Source: NCEH01 sp043195135 (GTDB lineage Bacteria > Pseudomonadota > Alphaproteobacteria > Rhizobiales > Xanthobacteraceae). Taken from it: a stretch of DNA of 64,000 nucleotides. The stretch is from the NCBI RefSeq assembly GCF_043195135.1, contig NZ_JBAFWP010000014.1; one strand, written 5' to 3'. Of this stretch, positions 41,104 through 49,874 are shown in pieces (the stretch's first letter is position 1; the number at the start of each line of letters is the position of its first letter). Position numbers and translations under genes: made by a program. Under the pieces are notes generated by a model. That model saw only the letters and a list, made by a program, of their open reading frames with translations. It made no database searches and was not told the DNA's origin.

Positions 41104-42444
41104 GTGCCGGGGTGTGACGTGCCGTATCGAACCGTCCTGCGTGCCGCTTTCCTGATGGTTTCCGCCCTCTGCGCCCTGCCGCAGGGGCTTGTCGGCACGG
41201 CCCGGGCGCAGGCACCGGCCGGGCTTTCCGCGCCGGCGGGCGCGCGCCTCCAGGGGGTGGTGCTGCTGAGCCGCCACGGCCTGCGCGGCCCCACCAAGGC
41301 CACGCGCTGCAACGCCGGCCCCGGCGCCGGAGATTGTTTCGACGCTCTCGCAAGCCGCCCCTGGCCGGCGGACGTCGCGGCCGGGCACTTGCTGCCGGAG
41401 GGCTATGGACGCGTGACGCGTCTTGGCCGCTTCTATCGCACCCATTATGCGGCGCTGGGCCTGCTGGCGGGCGCGGCCTGCCCCCCGCGCGGCGCCGTGG
41501 CCTTCACCGCCGACACCTCCGAGCGCACCATCGTCACGGCCGGGGCCGTGATGGACGCCATGTTCCCCGGCTGCGCGCTCCCCGGCTGGACGATCGACGC
41601 CGCTGTCTACAAGGGACCGTCCTGCGGCTTCGATCCCGCTCTCGCCGCCCGCGCCGCGCAGGCGATGGCCGGTGGCTCCTGGGCGGCGGCAGCGGCGGGC
41701 GAACTGCGTGCGCCCCTCGCCGCGATGGACGCGGCACTCGGCCCCTTCTCGGATGCCGGCTGCGCAGCCCACGGCGCCACCGCCCCATGCTCGCTCGCAA
41801 GCATACCCGTCTCCGCCGAGGCGCCGGGGCCGATCGCGCTCGCCACCGCGCCGTCGGAACAATTCCTCATGCAATACGCCGCCGGCCACCCGTCCGATCA
41901 GGTGGCATGGGGCGGGCTGGAAGCGGCGGCCGGCCGTCCGCTGCCGGCGGCGCTGACCTTCGTCAACGCCATCCATGCCTTCTACGACCGCGCCGCGCAC
42001 ATGCCGAAATACCAGGCCGTGAAGAAGGGGTCGCCTGTCCTGTCCGTGGTGCTGGACGCCCTGGAGGCGACGGCGGGCGGCGGCCCCGCGCTCCAGGTGT
42101 TCGCCAGCCATGACGACCTGATCTTGAACCTCGCCGGGATGCTCGACCTGACCTGGCAGCTCGAAGGCTACCAGCCCGAGCAGGTGCCGCCGGGCGGAGC
42201 GATCGCCTTCGAGCTGTGGCGCGGCGCGGACGGCGAGACCATGGTTCGCCTCGTCTATTTCGCCCAGACCCTCGCGCAGATGCACGCCGACGCCGCGCTT
42301 TCGGACGCCGCTCCGCCGGCGGTGGCGCTGCTGCCGCTCCCGGCCTGCGCGGGCGGCAGGGATGGCCTGTGTCCCTTTCCGCGCTTCCGGCAGATCGCGC
42401 GCGCGGCCATCGACCCGGCCTGCGTGGGCAAGCCGGAGCGCTGA
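41104..42444 (+). CDS. secreted histidine acid phosphatase (AppA/Agp-like)
   Basis: 446 residues from GTG 41104; GTG 41119 is an equally good start. A signal peptide ends near residue 36 (ARAQAPA). The catalytic motif RHGLRGPT (about residues 57-64) and the proton-donor motif SHDD near residue 338 define the branch-2 histidine acid phosphatases, periplasmic enzymes such as phytase and glucose-1-phosphatase. Several paired Cys suggest disulfides. It is divergent from the cytochrome c gene and could share operator copy B. Substrate not determined. Confidence 0.9.
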   Translation: MPGCDVPYRTVLRAAFLMVSALCALPQGLVGTARAQAPAGLSAPAGARLQGVVLLSRHGLRGPTKATRCNAGPGAGDCFDALASRPWPADVAAGHLLPEGYGRVTRLGRFYRTHYAALGLLAGAACPPRGAVAFTADTSERTIVTAGAVMDAMFPGCALPGWTIDAAVYKGPSCGFDPALAARAAQAMAGGSWAAAAAGELRAPLAAMDAALGPFSDAGCAAHGATAPCSLASIPVSAEAPGPIALATAPSEQFLMQYAAGHPSDQVAWGGLEAAAGRPLPAALTFVNAIHAFYDRAAHMPKYQAVKKGSPVLSVVLDALEATAGGGPALQVFASHDDLILNLAGMLDLTWQLEGYQPEQVPPGGAIAFELWRGADGETMVRLVYFAQTLAQMHADAALSDAAPPAVALLPLPACAGGRDGLCPFPRFRQIARAAIDPACVGKPER

Positions 42445-42529
42445 CGCCGGCGCGAGGACGAGGCGCGCCCACGCGCGGGAAAGGGCGCTCTCCAAGCCGC
42501 CACGCGGTCGCCGAACCTCACGCTGAACC

Positions 42530-43321
42530 CTACATGGAGGCCAGCGCACCGTTGGGAATGTCGCACACCAGCATGTGGCCGGGCGCGTGGGTGATGCAGA
42601 ATTCCGGCCGCACACTGGCGATCACCGCCTGCGGAGTGACGCCGCAGGCCCAGAACACCGGGACTTCGCCGGGCCGGATCTCGACCGGGTCGCCAAAATC
42701 CGGCGCGCCGATGTCGGCGATGCCGATGGCCGCCGGATCGCCGATATGCACCGGCGCCCCGTGCACGGAGGGAAAGCGCGAGGTCACCTGCACCGCGCGG
42801 ACCGCATCGGCCGGCGAGAGCGGGCGCATGGAGACCACCAGCGGCCCGCTGAAGCGCCCCGCCGGCTTCGTCGCGATGGAGGTGCGATACATGGGCACGT
42901 TGCTGCCCTGCTCGATATGGCGCACCGGCAGCCCCGCCGCGCGCATGGCGTCCTCGAACGAGAACGAGCAGCCGATCAGGAACGCCACCAGGTCGTCCCG
43001 CCACAGATCGGTGATGTCCGTGGGCTCGGCCACGAGTTCGCCCGCCCGCCACACCCGGTAGCGCGGAATATCGGTGCGGATGTCGAGGTCGCGGCCGAGC
43101 ACCGGGAGAAATGGATCCCCCACTTCCGACACGCCGACCAGCGGGCAAGGCTTGGGATTGCGCTGGCAGAACAGCAGGAAATCATAGGCCAGCGCGCGCG
43201 GCAGGATGGCGAGATTGGCCTGGACGAAGCCGGGCGCGACATTGGCCGTGGGGCCGCTCAGCGCGCCGGAGCGGGCGGCGAGGCGGGCCTCATAGGGCAG
43301 CGCGGGAAGGACGGGGGACAT
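42530..43321 (-). CDS. DUF1445 (UPF0317) putative hydro-lyase, D-glutamate-cyclase-like
   Basis: 263 residues, the standard length. Family marks: ANLAILPRALAYDFLLFCQRNPKPCPL near the N-terminus, FLIGCSFSFEDAM, PMYRTSIATKPAG, FWACGVTPQAV and ITHAPGHMLVCDI. A mammalian relative interconverts D-glutamate and 5-oxo-D-proline; bacterial members are uncharacterised. It is the last gene of a TRAP-amidase operon, 17 bp after the amidase, so it may work on the ring or acid made from the imported amide. Confidence 0.88.
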   Translation of the reverse strand: MSPVLPALPYEARLAARSGALSGPTANVAPGFVQANLAILPRALAYDFLLFCQRNPKPCPLVGVSEVGDPFLPVLGRDLDIRTDIPRYRVWRAGELVAEPTDITDLWRDDLVAFLIGCSFSFEDAMRAAGLPVRHIEQGSNVPMYRTSIATKPAGRFSGPLVVSMRPLSPADAVRAVQVTSRFPSVHGAPVHIGDPAAIGIADIGAPDFGDPVEIRPGEVPVFWACGVTPQAVIASVRPEFCITHAPGHMLVCDIPNGALASM

Positions 43322-43338
43322 AGGCGCCTCCATACAGC

Positions 43339-44697
43339 TCAGCGGCGCAGGGCGGCGTCGAAGGCCGCCTCCACCGCCTGCCCGATGGCCAGGATCGCGC
43401 GGTCGCGGCCCGCCGGCCCGGCGATCATCAGGCCCACCGGGGCGGTGCCCGGCCAGTGGCAGGGGATCGACAGGGCGCAGCCGTCGAGGAAATTGATGAA
43501 GGTGGGATTGCGCAGCATCAGGATATTGGCGGCGCCATAGGCGGCCTCGTCCGCTTCCAGCGTGGCGAGCGCGGGGGCGATGACGGGCACGGTGGGCAGG
43601 ATCAGGGCATCGAACGGCGCGAGGCGCGCTTCGAGGGAGGCGATCCAGGCGGCGCGGGCCTCCAGCACGTCGATATAATCCGCCGCCGACATGTCCCGCC
43701 CGCGCATCAGCCGCACCAGCACGCGCGGGTCGTAGCGCGGCCCGGCCCGCTCGATCAGCGCGCGATGCCAGTGCCACGCCTCGGCGGCGATCAGGCCGCC
43801 CTTGGCGTTGATGGCGGGGAGCCGCGCGAATTCGGGAACCGCGATCTCGCGCACCTGCGCACCCGCCGCCGAAAGGATCGAGAGCGCCTGGGAAAAGGCG
43901 GCGGAGACCGCGCCGTCCATGCCGTCGAGGGCCATCGTGGTCGGCACCGCGAGCCGCAATCCTTCCAGCGCGGCGGGGGCCGGCACGTCCGCCCCGCTGC
44001 CGGAGAGAACGGCATCGAGCATCGCGCAGCACGCAACCGTCGGCGCGATGGGCCCGATGGAATCCAGGCTGGTGGACAGCGGCAGCACGCCGTCGCGCGG
44101 CACCCGGCGGGGCGTGGGCTTGAAGCCGGAAAGGCCGCACAAAGCGGCCGGAATGCGCACCGAGCCGCCGGTGTCGGTGCCGATGGCGGCCGCCGCCATG
44201 CCGTCGCTCACCGAAACCGCGGCACCCGAGGAGGAGCCGCCGGGAATGCGGCCGGTGGCCCGGTCATAGGGGTTCAGCGGCGTGCCGTAATGGGGATTGA
44301 GGCCGAGGCCGGAAAAGGCGAATTCGGTCATGTTGGTGCGCCCGGTCAGCACCGCGCCGGCGGCGAGCAGGCGCGCCACCACCGGGGAATGGGCGGCGGC
44401 GGGCGGCGCGTCGTCGAGCGCCACCGACCCGGCGCGCGTGGTTTCGCCGGCCACATCGAACAGGTCCTTGATGGAGATCGGCAGCCCCTCGACGGGGGAG
44501 CGGGGAACCCCCGCCTTGCGCACCGCATCGCTGGCGCGCGCCAGTTCCGGCGCCCATTCCCCATAGAGGCGCGTGAACACCCGCGCCCCCTCCCCGGCCG
44601 GATCGCGCCCGCGGTCCAGGGCCGCGTCCGCGAGGGCCGCCGCGCTGGTGCGGCCGGTGTCGAGGTCGGCGCGCAGATCGGTGAGGGGGCGCATCAT
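43339..44697 (-). CDS. amidase signature family hydrolase
   Basis: 452 residues. The catalytic triad of amidase signature enzymes is visible: Lys77 (PISIKDLF), the serine cluster 155-157 (GGSSSGAA), and Ser179 (DTGGSVRIP). It hydrolyses an amide, carbamoyl or lactam-like bond in the cytoplasm. It begins 2 bp after the DUF2848 stop, and is followed by DUF1445. Substrate unknown; context suggests a small acidic or cyclic amide brought by the TRAP importer. Confidence 0.92.
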   Translation of the reverse strand: MMRPLTDLRADLDTGRTSAAALADAALDRGRDPAGEGARVFTRLYGEWAPELARASDAVRKAGVPRSPVEGLPISIKDLFDVAGETTRAGSVALDDAPPAAAHSPVVARLLAAGAVLTGRTNMTEFAFSGLGLNPHYGTPLNPYDRATGRIPGGSSSGAAVSVSDGMAAAAIGTDTGGSVRIPAALCGLSGFKPTPRRVPRDGVLPLSTSLDSIGPIAPTVACCAMLDAVLSGSGADVPAPAALEGLRLAVPTTMALDGMDGAVSAAFSQALSILSAAGAQVREIAVPEFARLPAINAKGGLIAAEAWHWHRALIERAGPRYDPRVLVRLMRGRDMSAADYIDVLEARAAWIASLEARLAPFDALILPTVPVIAPALATLEADEAAYGAANILMLRNPTFINFLDGCALSIPCHWPGTAPVGLMIAGPAGRDRAILAIGQAVEAAFDAALRR

Positions 44698-44699
44698 GG

Positions 44700-45386
44700 T
44701 CAGGCCACTTCCGGCAGGATGTCGATGGCGTAGCTGTGACGGATCGTGCGGCCCTTCACGGGGTCGAACAATTCCATGGTGAAGGCCGGCGCCGGGCGGA
44801 TGCCGCCGATGGCGCCCACCGTGCCGCAGATCATGCCGACGCCCGCCGGAAGCGCCGCGGCGCCGCCGGTGAAGCCTTCGATCAGCTCCAGCGGCGGACG
44901 CAGGGCGGAGAGCGGGCCTTCCTGATAGACCACGCGCGCGCCGTCCTCCTCGATGAAGGCGCGGATGATCATTTCGTCCCAATGGCCGGCGACGTCCGCG
45001 AAGCGCCAGGCGGTGCGGGCGATGGGCTTGGCGCAGATCTGCTTGGAGAGCGCGACGCTCTGCGTCTCCAGCTTGCGGTCGGTATGGTCCGAGGACAGGC
45101 TGACAAACATCTCGCCCTCGGCGGAGAACACGAAGGTCTCCACCTCGCCCGAGGTTTGCGCGCCCAGCACCTGGATGCGGTCGGCCTGGGTCATGAGGTT
45201 CTCGGCGGCGCGGTAATAGAGCGGCACAGCGCTCGGGCGCGGCACGCCGATGGCGTACAGCTCCTCGATATGGTGCTCGATAGCGGCCATGTCGCGCCCG
45301 GCCCAGCCGGCGACCACGAGATCGGTGAGAGTGACCTTGAGCGCCCGCGCGGCGCCCTCGGCATCGACGGTAAAATTCAGTTCCAT
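44700..45386 (-). CDS. DUF2848 family protein
   Basis: 228 residues. The pattern MELNFTVDAEG, VVAGWAGRDMAAIEHHIEELYAIGVPRPSAVPLYYR, and VSLSSDHTDRKLE matches DUF2848, a group linked by fold resemblance to fumarylacetoacetate hydrolase-like enzymes; the assay is unknown. It lies between the TRAP permease and the amidase in one operon. Confidence 0.8.
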   Translation of the reverse strand: MELNFTVDAEGAARALKVTLTDLVVAGWAGRDMAAIEHHIEELYAIGVPRPSAVPLYYRAAENLMTQADRIQVLGAQTSGEVETFVFSAEGEMFVSLSSDHTDRKLETQSVALSKQICAKPIARTAWRFADVAGHWDEMIIRAFIEEDGARVVYQEGPLSALRPPLELIEGFTGGAAALPAGVGMICGTVGAIGGIRPAPAFTMELFDPVKGRTIRHSYAIDILPEVA

Positions 45387-45423
45387 GACAACCTGCGAAG
45401 AAGGACCAGGGGAAGGCCGCGCC

Positions 45424-46707
45424 TCAGGAGAAGACGCGCGGCAGATAAAGGGCGAGGCCCGGAAAGATGGAGATCAGCACCAGCAGCACCGCCATGGCGA
45501 CGACGAACGGCAGCGAGCCGACGATCACCGCCCCCATGGACCCGCTCTTGCGCAGGCTCTGCACCACGAACAGGTTGAGCCCCACCGGCGGAGTGATGAG
45601 CGCCGCTTCCACCAGGATGATGATGAGGATGCCGAGCCAGATCGGGTCGTAGCCGAGCTGGAACATGATCGGCGCCACGATCGGGATGGTGGTGATCATC
45701 ATGGAGAGCGTCTCCATGAAGCAGCCGAGGATCAGGTAGAAGATCACGATCACGAACAGCATCGCCGTCGCGGAAATCCCGAGGCCGGAGATGGAATTGG
45801 TGATGGCGTCGGTGATCCCGGTCGCCGACATGACGAAGTTGAGGAAGCTGGCCGCTATGATGATGAGCATGATCATCGCCGTCGCCTTCATGGTGCCTTC
45901 CACCGCCTCGCGCAGCATGGTCAGCGTCAGCCGCCCGAACCAGGCGGCGAGGATCAGCGCGCCCAGCACGCCGAGCGCCGCCGCCTCCGTGGGCGTCGCG
46001 AGCCCGGCATAGATCGAGCCGACCACCAGCAGGAAGATGCCGAGCGGCGGGGCGAGATGCACCAGGCTGCGCAGCCGCTCGCCCCAGCTCGCCTTGATCT
46101 TGTGCCCGCCCCATTGGGGCTTGGCGATGCAGGCGATGATGATGGTGAGCATGAACAGGCCCGCCAGCAGCAGGCCGGGAATGATGCCGGCGAGATAGAG
46201 CTTCGGCACCGAGGCGTTGGTGAGCACACCGTAGATGACGAGATTGATGGAGGGCGGGATCAGGATGCCCAGCGTGCCGCCGGCGGCGAGCGAGCCGAGG
46301 AACAGCGGCTCGTTATAGCCATAGCGCTTGATCTGCGGGATCGACACCGTGCCCACCGTCGCCGCCGTGGCGACGCTGGAGCCGGAGGTCGCGGCGAACA
46401 GGGCCGAGGCGCCGATATTGGCATGCATCAGCCCGCCGGGCAGCCAGGAGAGCCAGAGGCTCATGGCGCCGTACATGCGCTCCGCGAAACCCGCCCGCAG
46501 CAGCACTTCGCCCAGCAGGATGAACAGCGGAATGGCGACCAGCAGGAATTCGTTATTGGTGCTCCAGGCCAGCTCGCCCATGGCGCGCGAGAGCGGCAGC
46601 ATGGAATAGAGCGGGTCGAGGATGAGCCCGAGCACGCCGAGCGCCGCGCCCACCGGAATGGACAGGCCGATCAGCACCAGCAGGAGGACGATGGTGGTCG
46701 CGATCAT
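45424..46707 (-). CDS. TRAP transporter large membrane subunit, DctM type
   Basis: 427 residues, about 12 membrane segments. DctM family marks: LSIPVGAALGVLGLIL, ATSGSSVATAATVGTVSIPQ, GSLAAGGTLGILIPPSINLVIYG and VEAALITPPVGLNLFVVQ. It uses the sodium or proton gradient to import the ligand that the binding protein (47389) presents. Start overlaps the DctQ stop (ATGA). Confidence 0.93.
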   Translation of the reverse strand: MIATTIVLLLVLIGLSIPVGAALGVLGLILDPLYSMLPLSRAMGELAWSTNNEFLLVAIPLFILLGEVLLRAGFAERMYGAMSLWLSWLPGGLMHANIGASALFAATSGSSVATAATVGTVSIPQIKRYGYNEPLFLGSLAAGGTLGILIPPSINLVIYGVLTNASVPKLYLAGIIPGLLLAGLFMLTIIIACIAKPQWGGHKIKASWGERLRSLVHLAPPLGIFLLVVGSIYAGLATPTEAAALGVLGALILAAWFGRLTLTMLREAVEGTMKATAMIMLIIIAASFLNFVMSATGITDAITNSISGLGISATAMLFVIVIFYLILGCFMETLSMMITTIPIVAPIMFQLGYDPIWLGILIIILVEAALITPPVGLNLFVVQSLRKSGSMGAVIVGSLPFVVAMAVLLVLISIFPGLALYLPRVFS

Positions 46708-47324
46708 GCCACCTCTCCCTTCACCATGCGCTCGCCTGCGGCGGCTTCTTCCTCGGCCTCCTCCTGGGTGGAGCGCACGCCGGCGATGGAGGTCACCGTC
46801 GCGATATCGCCGGTGACCAGCGCGACCGAGGCGCGCAGCAGCATCATGGCGAGGATCACGCACATGAACACCAGCCCGAGGAACCACAGGCCCTGGGGAA
46901 TGAACAAGGGCGTGGCAAGCGGGGTGTTGGCGTGGGAGCCCTGGGCGATGGAGGTGCCCACGACGTCATAGGCATAATAGGTCAGCACGGCCATGAAGGT
47001 GCCGAGCGCCACCAGCGAGAGCCAGTCGAGCACGGCCGCGACGCGCACCGGCATGTATTGGTAGAGCACGTCCACCCGCACATTGGCCCGCTGGAGCGTC
47101 GCGAAGGCGAGCGACCAGGAGGTGCTGACGGCGAAAGCATAGCTGGAAAGCTCGTCCGCGCCGCCGGTGGTCCAGCCGATGAACTTGCGGCACAGCACGT
47201 CGAAGGAAATCAGCAGCACGCTCGCGATGGTGAGCGCCCCGCCGAACCACACCGCGCCGCGCGACAGGGTTTCGGCGAAGCGGAGCGCTTTGGCGAGCGC
47301 TGGAAGGGATGTTGGACTGGTCAT
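46704..47324 (-). CDS. TRAP transporter small membrane subunit, DctQ type
   Basis: 206 residues with four membrane segments. DctQ pattern: VLLISFDVLCRKFIGWTTGGADELSSYAF and RRANVRVDVL-like segment (QRANVRVDVLYQYM). A Glu-rich C-terminal tail (QEEAEEEAAAGE) is in the cytoplasm. It joins DctM to the binding protein. The ATG at 47324 was chosen as the one next to the conserved start. Confidence 0.88.
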   Translation of the reverse strand: MTSPTSLPALAKALRFAETLSRGAVWFGGALTIASVLLISFDVLCRKFIGWTTGGADELSSYAFAVSTSWSLAFATLQRANVRVDVLYQYMPVRVAAVLDWLSLVALGTFMAVLTYYAYDVVGTSIAQGSHANTPLATPLFIPQGLWFLGLVFMCVILAMMLLRASVALVTGDIATVTSIAGVRSTQEEAEEEAAAGERMVKGEVA

Positions 47325-47388
47325 GGGCGAAGGCTCCACGCACGCGAGACGCTCGGGAGGGCCGGATCGCCCCCCCGCGCCGGCGCCG

Positions 47389-48432
47389 TCACTTGTTGAC
47401 GGCGAGGCCGAGCTGCTTGCCGATGGTGGCATTGAAGCTCGCGACGCATTCGGCCGAGCAGCGCGCCGCCCACTTGGGCAGGATCTGGTCTTCCAGCACC
47501 TTGCGCAGCAGCGCCTTGTCCGCGTCGCTCGGGGTCACGAGCACCATCTTGCCCTTCACCTCGAACGGGCAGGCGGCCGCGCCGGTGTTGCAATCATAGC
47601 CTTGCTGGGTCTGCTGGGCGGCTGCGGTCCAGATGTCGTCGACCATGCCCTTGATGTTGGTCTGCAGGAAGGCCTGCACCTTCGGGTCCAGCTTCTGCCA
47701 GGCCTTCTCGTTCACGGCGTGGATCTGCTGGTTCCAGTTGATCGGCAGCGCCACGAGGTGGGTGGAGACTTCATACCACTTGGCGGAATAGCCGGAGAGC
47801 GACCCCGTGATGGCGCAATCCACCACCTTGTTCTGGAGCGCCGGCACCACTTCGCCGAACGCCATGGTCACGCTGGACCCGCCGAAGGCTTCCACGAACT
47901 CGGCCTGGGTGCGCGAGGAGGTGCGCACCTTCTTGCCCTTCAGGTCCGAAAGGCTCTTGATCTCGGCATTGCAGAACAGGACCTGCGCCGGATAGGTGGA
48001 GATGCCGAGCAGCCGCACGTTGGAGCCGTCGCCATAGAGCTTGGCGAGCACCGGCGCGAACGCATCGGTCACCTTGCGGGCGGTCTGCACGTCCGGGGCG
48101 AGGCCCGCGAGGTCGATGGCCTCGTTGATCGGATTGTCCGAGGCGAAATAGGACAAGGTGGCGGTGCCGAACTCCACCACGCCCTGGGACATCAGGCGCA
48201 GCAGTTCCGGCCCCTTCAGCCCCATCTCGTTGAAGCCCTTGATCTCGGCCGTCACCTGGCCGTTGGACTTCTCGGGGATGGTCTTGGTCCAGAACGGCTT
48301 TTCATAATCCTGATAGGCCGTGAGATTGCTCAGGCCGCCCACGACCTTCACATTGGTCTTGGGCAGTTCCTGCGCGCCGGCGGAGAGAGTCGCGGCAAAC
48401 AAGGCGGCGGCGGCTAAAGCGAGGTGTTTCAT
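47389..48432 (-). CDS. TRAP transporter solute-binding protein, DctP type
   Basis: 347 residues. A signal peptide ends near residue 20 (LSAGAQEL). The DctP fold is seen in EVVPALQNKVVDCAITGSLSGYSAKWYEVSTHL, and the usual ligand Arg is probably in LKGKKVRTSSRTQAEF. ATG 48432 has GAGG 8 bases upstream. The C-terminal half has Cys pairs (YDCNTGAAACPF, CSAECVASF) not common in DctP, which may form disulfides. It supplies the DctQM pair. Confidence 0.9.
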   Translation of the reverse strand: MKHLALAAAALFAATLSAGAQELPKTNVKVVGGLSNLTAYQDYEKPFWTKTIPEKSNGQVTAEIKGFNEMGLKGPELLRLMSQGVVEFGTATLSYFASDNPINEAIDLAGLAPDVQTARKVTDAFAPVLAKLYGDGSNVRLLGISTYPAQVLFCNAEIKSLSDLKGKKVRTSSRTQAEFVEAFGGSSVTMAFGEVVPALQNKVVDCAITGSLSGYSAKWYEVSTHLVALPINWNQQIHAVNEKAWQKLDPKVQAFLQTNIKGMVDDIWTAAAQQTQQGYDCNTGAAACPFEVKGKMVLVTPSDADKALLRKVLEDQILPKWAARCSAECVASFNATIGKQLGLAVNK

Positions 48433-48494
48433 TTTATATCCTCTGGTTGGTCTGAGTTCTGATCTTGTTTTTATTGGTGGCATTGCGTGTGGGT

Positions 48495-49685
48495 TCAGTT
48501 CCATTGCACGCAGGAGCGCGGAAAGCGCAGCAGCACTTCGGGGCCATGCTGAGCCAGCAGCACCATTTCGCCCAGCGCGGCCCCGCCAAGGCCCGCGACG
48601 AACAGATTGGGATGCAGCTCGAACAGCATGCCCGGCGACAAGGTGAGATCCGGCGCCGCCACCGGTGCGGCGGTGGGATCGAAATGCTGGCGGAAGGCAT
48701 CGGTCAGCAAAGGGTCCTCGTAGGAGCAGCCGAGCCCGTGGCCGTTTCTGAACCGGCGGATGCGCGGATCGCCCGCGGCGAGGCCGCGCCGGGCGCGCTC
48801 CGCCTCCATGGCGGCTTCCACGCCGGCCAGCGGCAGGCCGGGCCGCAGCGCGGCAAGGCCGGCCTCCAGCATGGCGTCCACATGCCCCGCGAGCTCCGCA
48901 TGCGCCACTCTCTGCGGGCCCATGCTGCCCATGCGGATGCCGTGGCCCCAATGCCCGTCCACCGTCAGCGCCACGCCGAGCAGAACCTGGTCGCCGGCTT
49001 GGGGCACCGCCTGGGCTTCCTCGCGCCAATAGCGGCAATAATCCGCCTCGGGGCGGATGGTGAGCCAGGTGCGGCAATAATCGGCGCCGGCACGGCGCGC
49101 CCGCATTTCCAGGTTCAGCTGGATCTGCCAGGCCGGCAGGCGCGCGCAAAGCTCTGCGCCCAGCGCCGCGAACAGCTCGTCGCACAAGGCGGCGGCGGCG
49201 CGGTGAAGGTGCTGCTGGGCCGCGTCCTTGACCAGCCGCAGCCGCGCCACGTCCGCATCGAGCGCGGGGCCGCCGGCGAGGGCGCCGAGATCGCGGAAGA
49301 TGCGCGCCGGCATCTCGTCGAAGCCGACGCAGCCGAGGGGCGCGCCCGCCGGCACCAGGGCGCCCAGCGCTGCGGCCCAGGCGTCCGGCCGCACGTCATG
49401 CACCACAAGGTCGGGGCGCAGATCGCGCGCCAGCGGCACCATGAAGGGGCTCGCCACCAGCAGATGGGACCCGGCGGGGAGGATCAGCAGAAGCGCGGCG
49501 CTCTCATGGCCGTCCCAGCCGCTGAGAAAGCGCAGCGCGCCATGGGATTTCGTGCCCGTGCCGAGCGCGCTGCCATGGCCGAACACGGCGATCCCGCCAA
49601 GTCCGCGCCCGCCGGCAAGTTCCAGCAGGGCGCCGCGCCGCGCCGCGAGGAAAGCCGCCTCGTCGATGGGGAAAAGAGCCGGCAT
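48495..49685 (-). CDS. M24-fold (pita-bread) hydrolase, creatinase/ectoine-hydrolase-like
   Basis: 396 residues from ATG 49685 (an upstream in-frame start at 49751 adds 22 residues). The C-terminal half has the M24 fold: NGHGLGCSYEDPL (His), LSPGMLFELHPNLF (Glu) and GAALGEMVLLAQHG (Glu). The two Asp metal ligands of true aminopeptidases are missing: the site that normally reads DxG...SD is LLGVALTVDGHWGHGIRM. Creatinase and ectoine hydrolase are likewise metal-free members, so the enzyme may open an amidine, guanidino or ring C-N bond rather than a Xaa-Pro peptide. It heads the TRAP-amidase operon. Confidence 0.78.
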   Translation of the reverse strand: MPALFPIDEAAFLAARRGALLELAGGRGLGGIAVFGHGSALGTGTKSHGALRFLSGWDGHESAALLLILPAGSHLLVASPFMVPLARDLRPDLVVHDVRPDAWAAALGALVPAGAPLGCVGFDEMPARIFRDLGALAGGPALDADVARLRLVKDAAQQHLHRAAAALCDELFAALGAELCARLPAWQIQLNLEMRARRAGADYCRTWLTIRPEADYCRYWREEAQAVPQAGDQVLLGVALTVDGHWGHGIRMGSMGPQRVAHAELAGHVDAMLEAGLAALRPGLPLAGVEAAMEAERARRGLAAGDPRIRRFRNGHGLGCSYEDPLLTDAFRQHFDPTAAPVAAPDLTLSPGMLFELHPNLFVAGLGGAALGEMVLLAQHGPEVLLRFPRSCVQWN

Positions 49686-49874
49686 GCCGGCCTCAGCCGA
49701 CCGAAGCCGGCAGAACGTCCCCACGGGACACCCATCGCACGCCGGGCGCACGCTCGTATGTCATGATCGCTATCCCTCTGCCGCAGCGTTGACGCCGTCG
49801 TTCTGAGGGTCATTGCAAGGCATGGGGGCGGCGGCTGTCCAATTGTATGTTTGGAAGCGACGTATAAGCCGGAT

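Noticed and set aside
45250..46971. A 573-codon open frame on the + strand
   Set aside because: Antisense of DctM and DctQ; the Glu/His/Arg/Gln-rich product is the usual reflection of hydrophobic codons.
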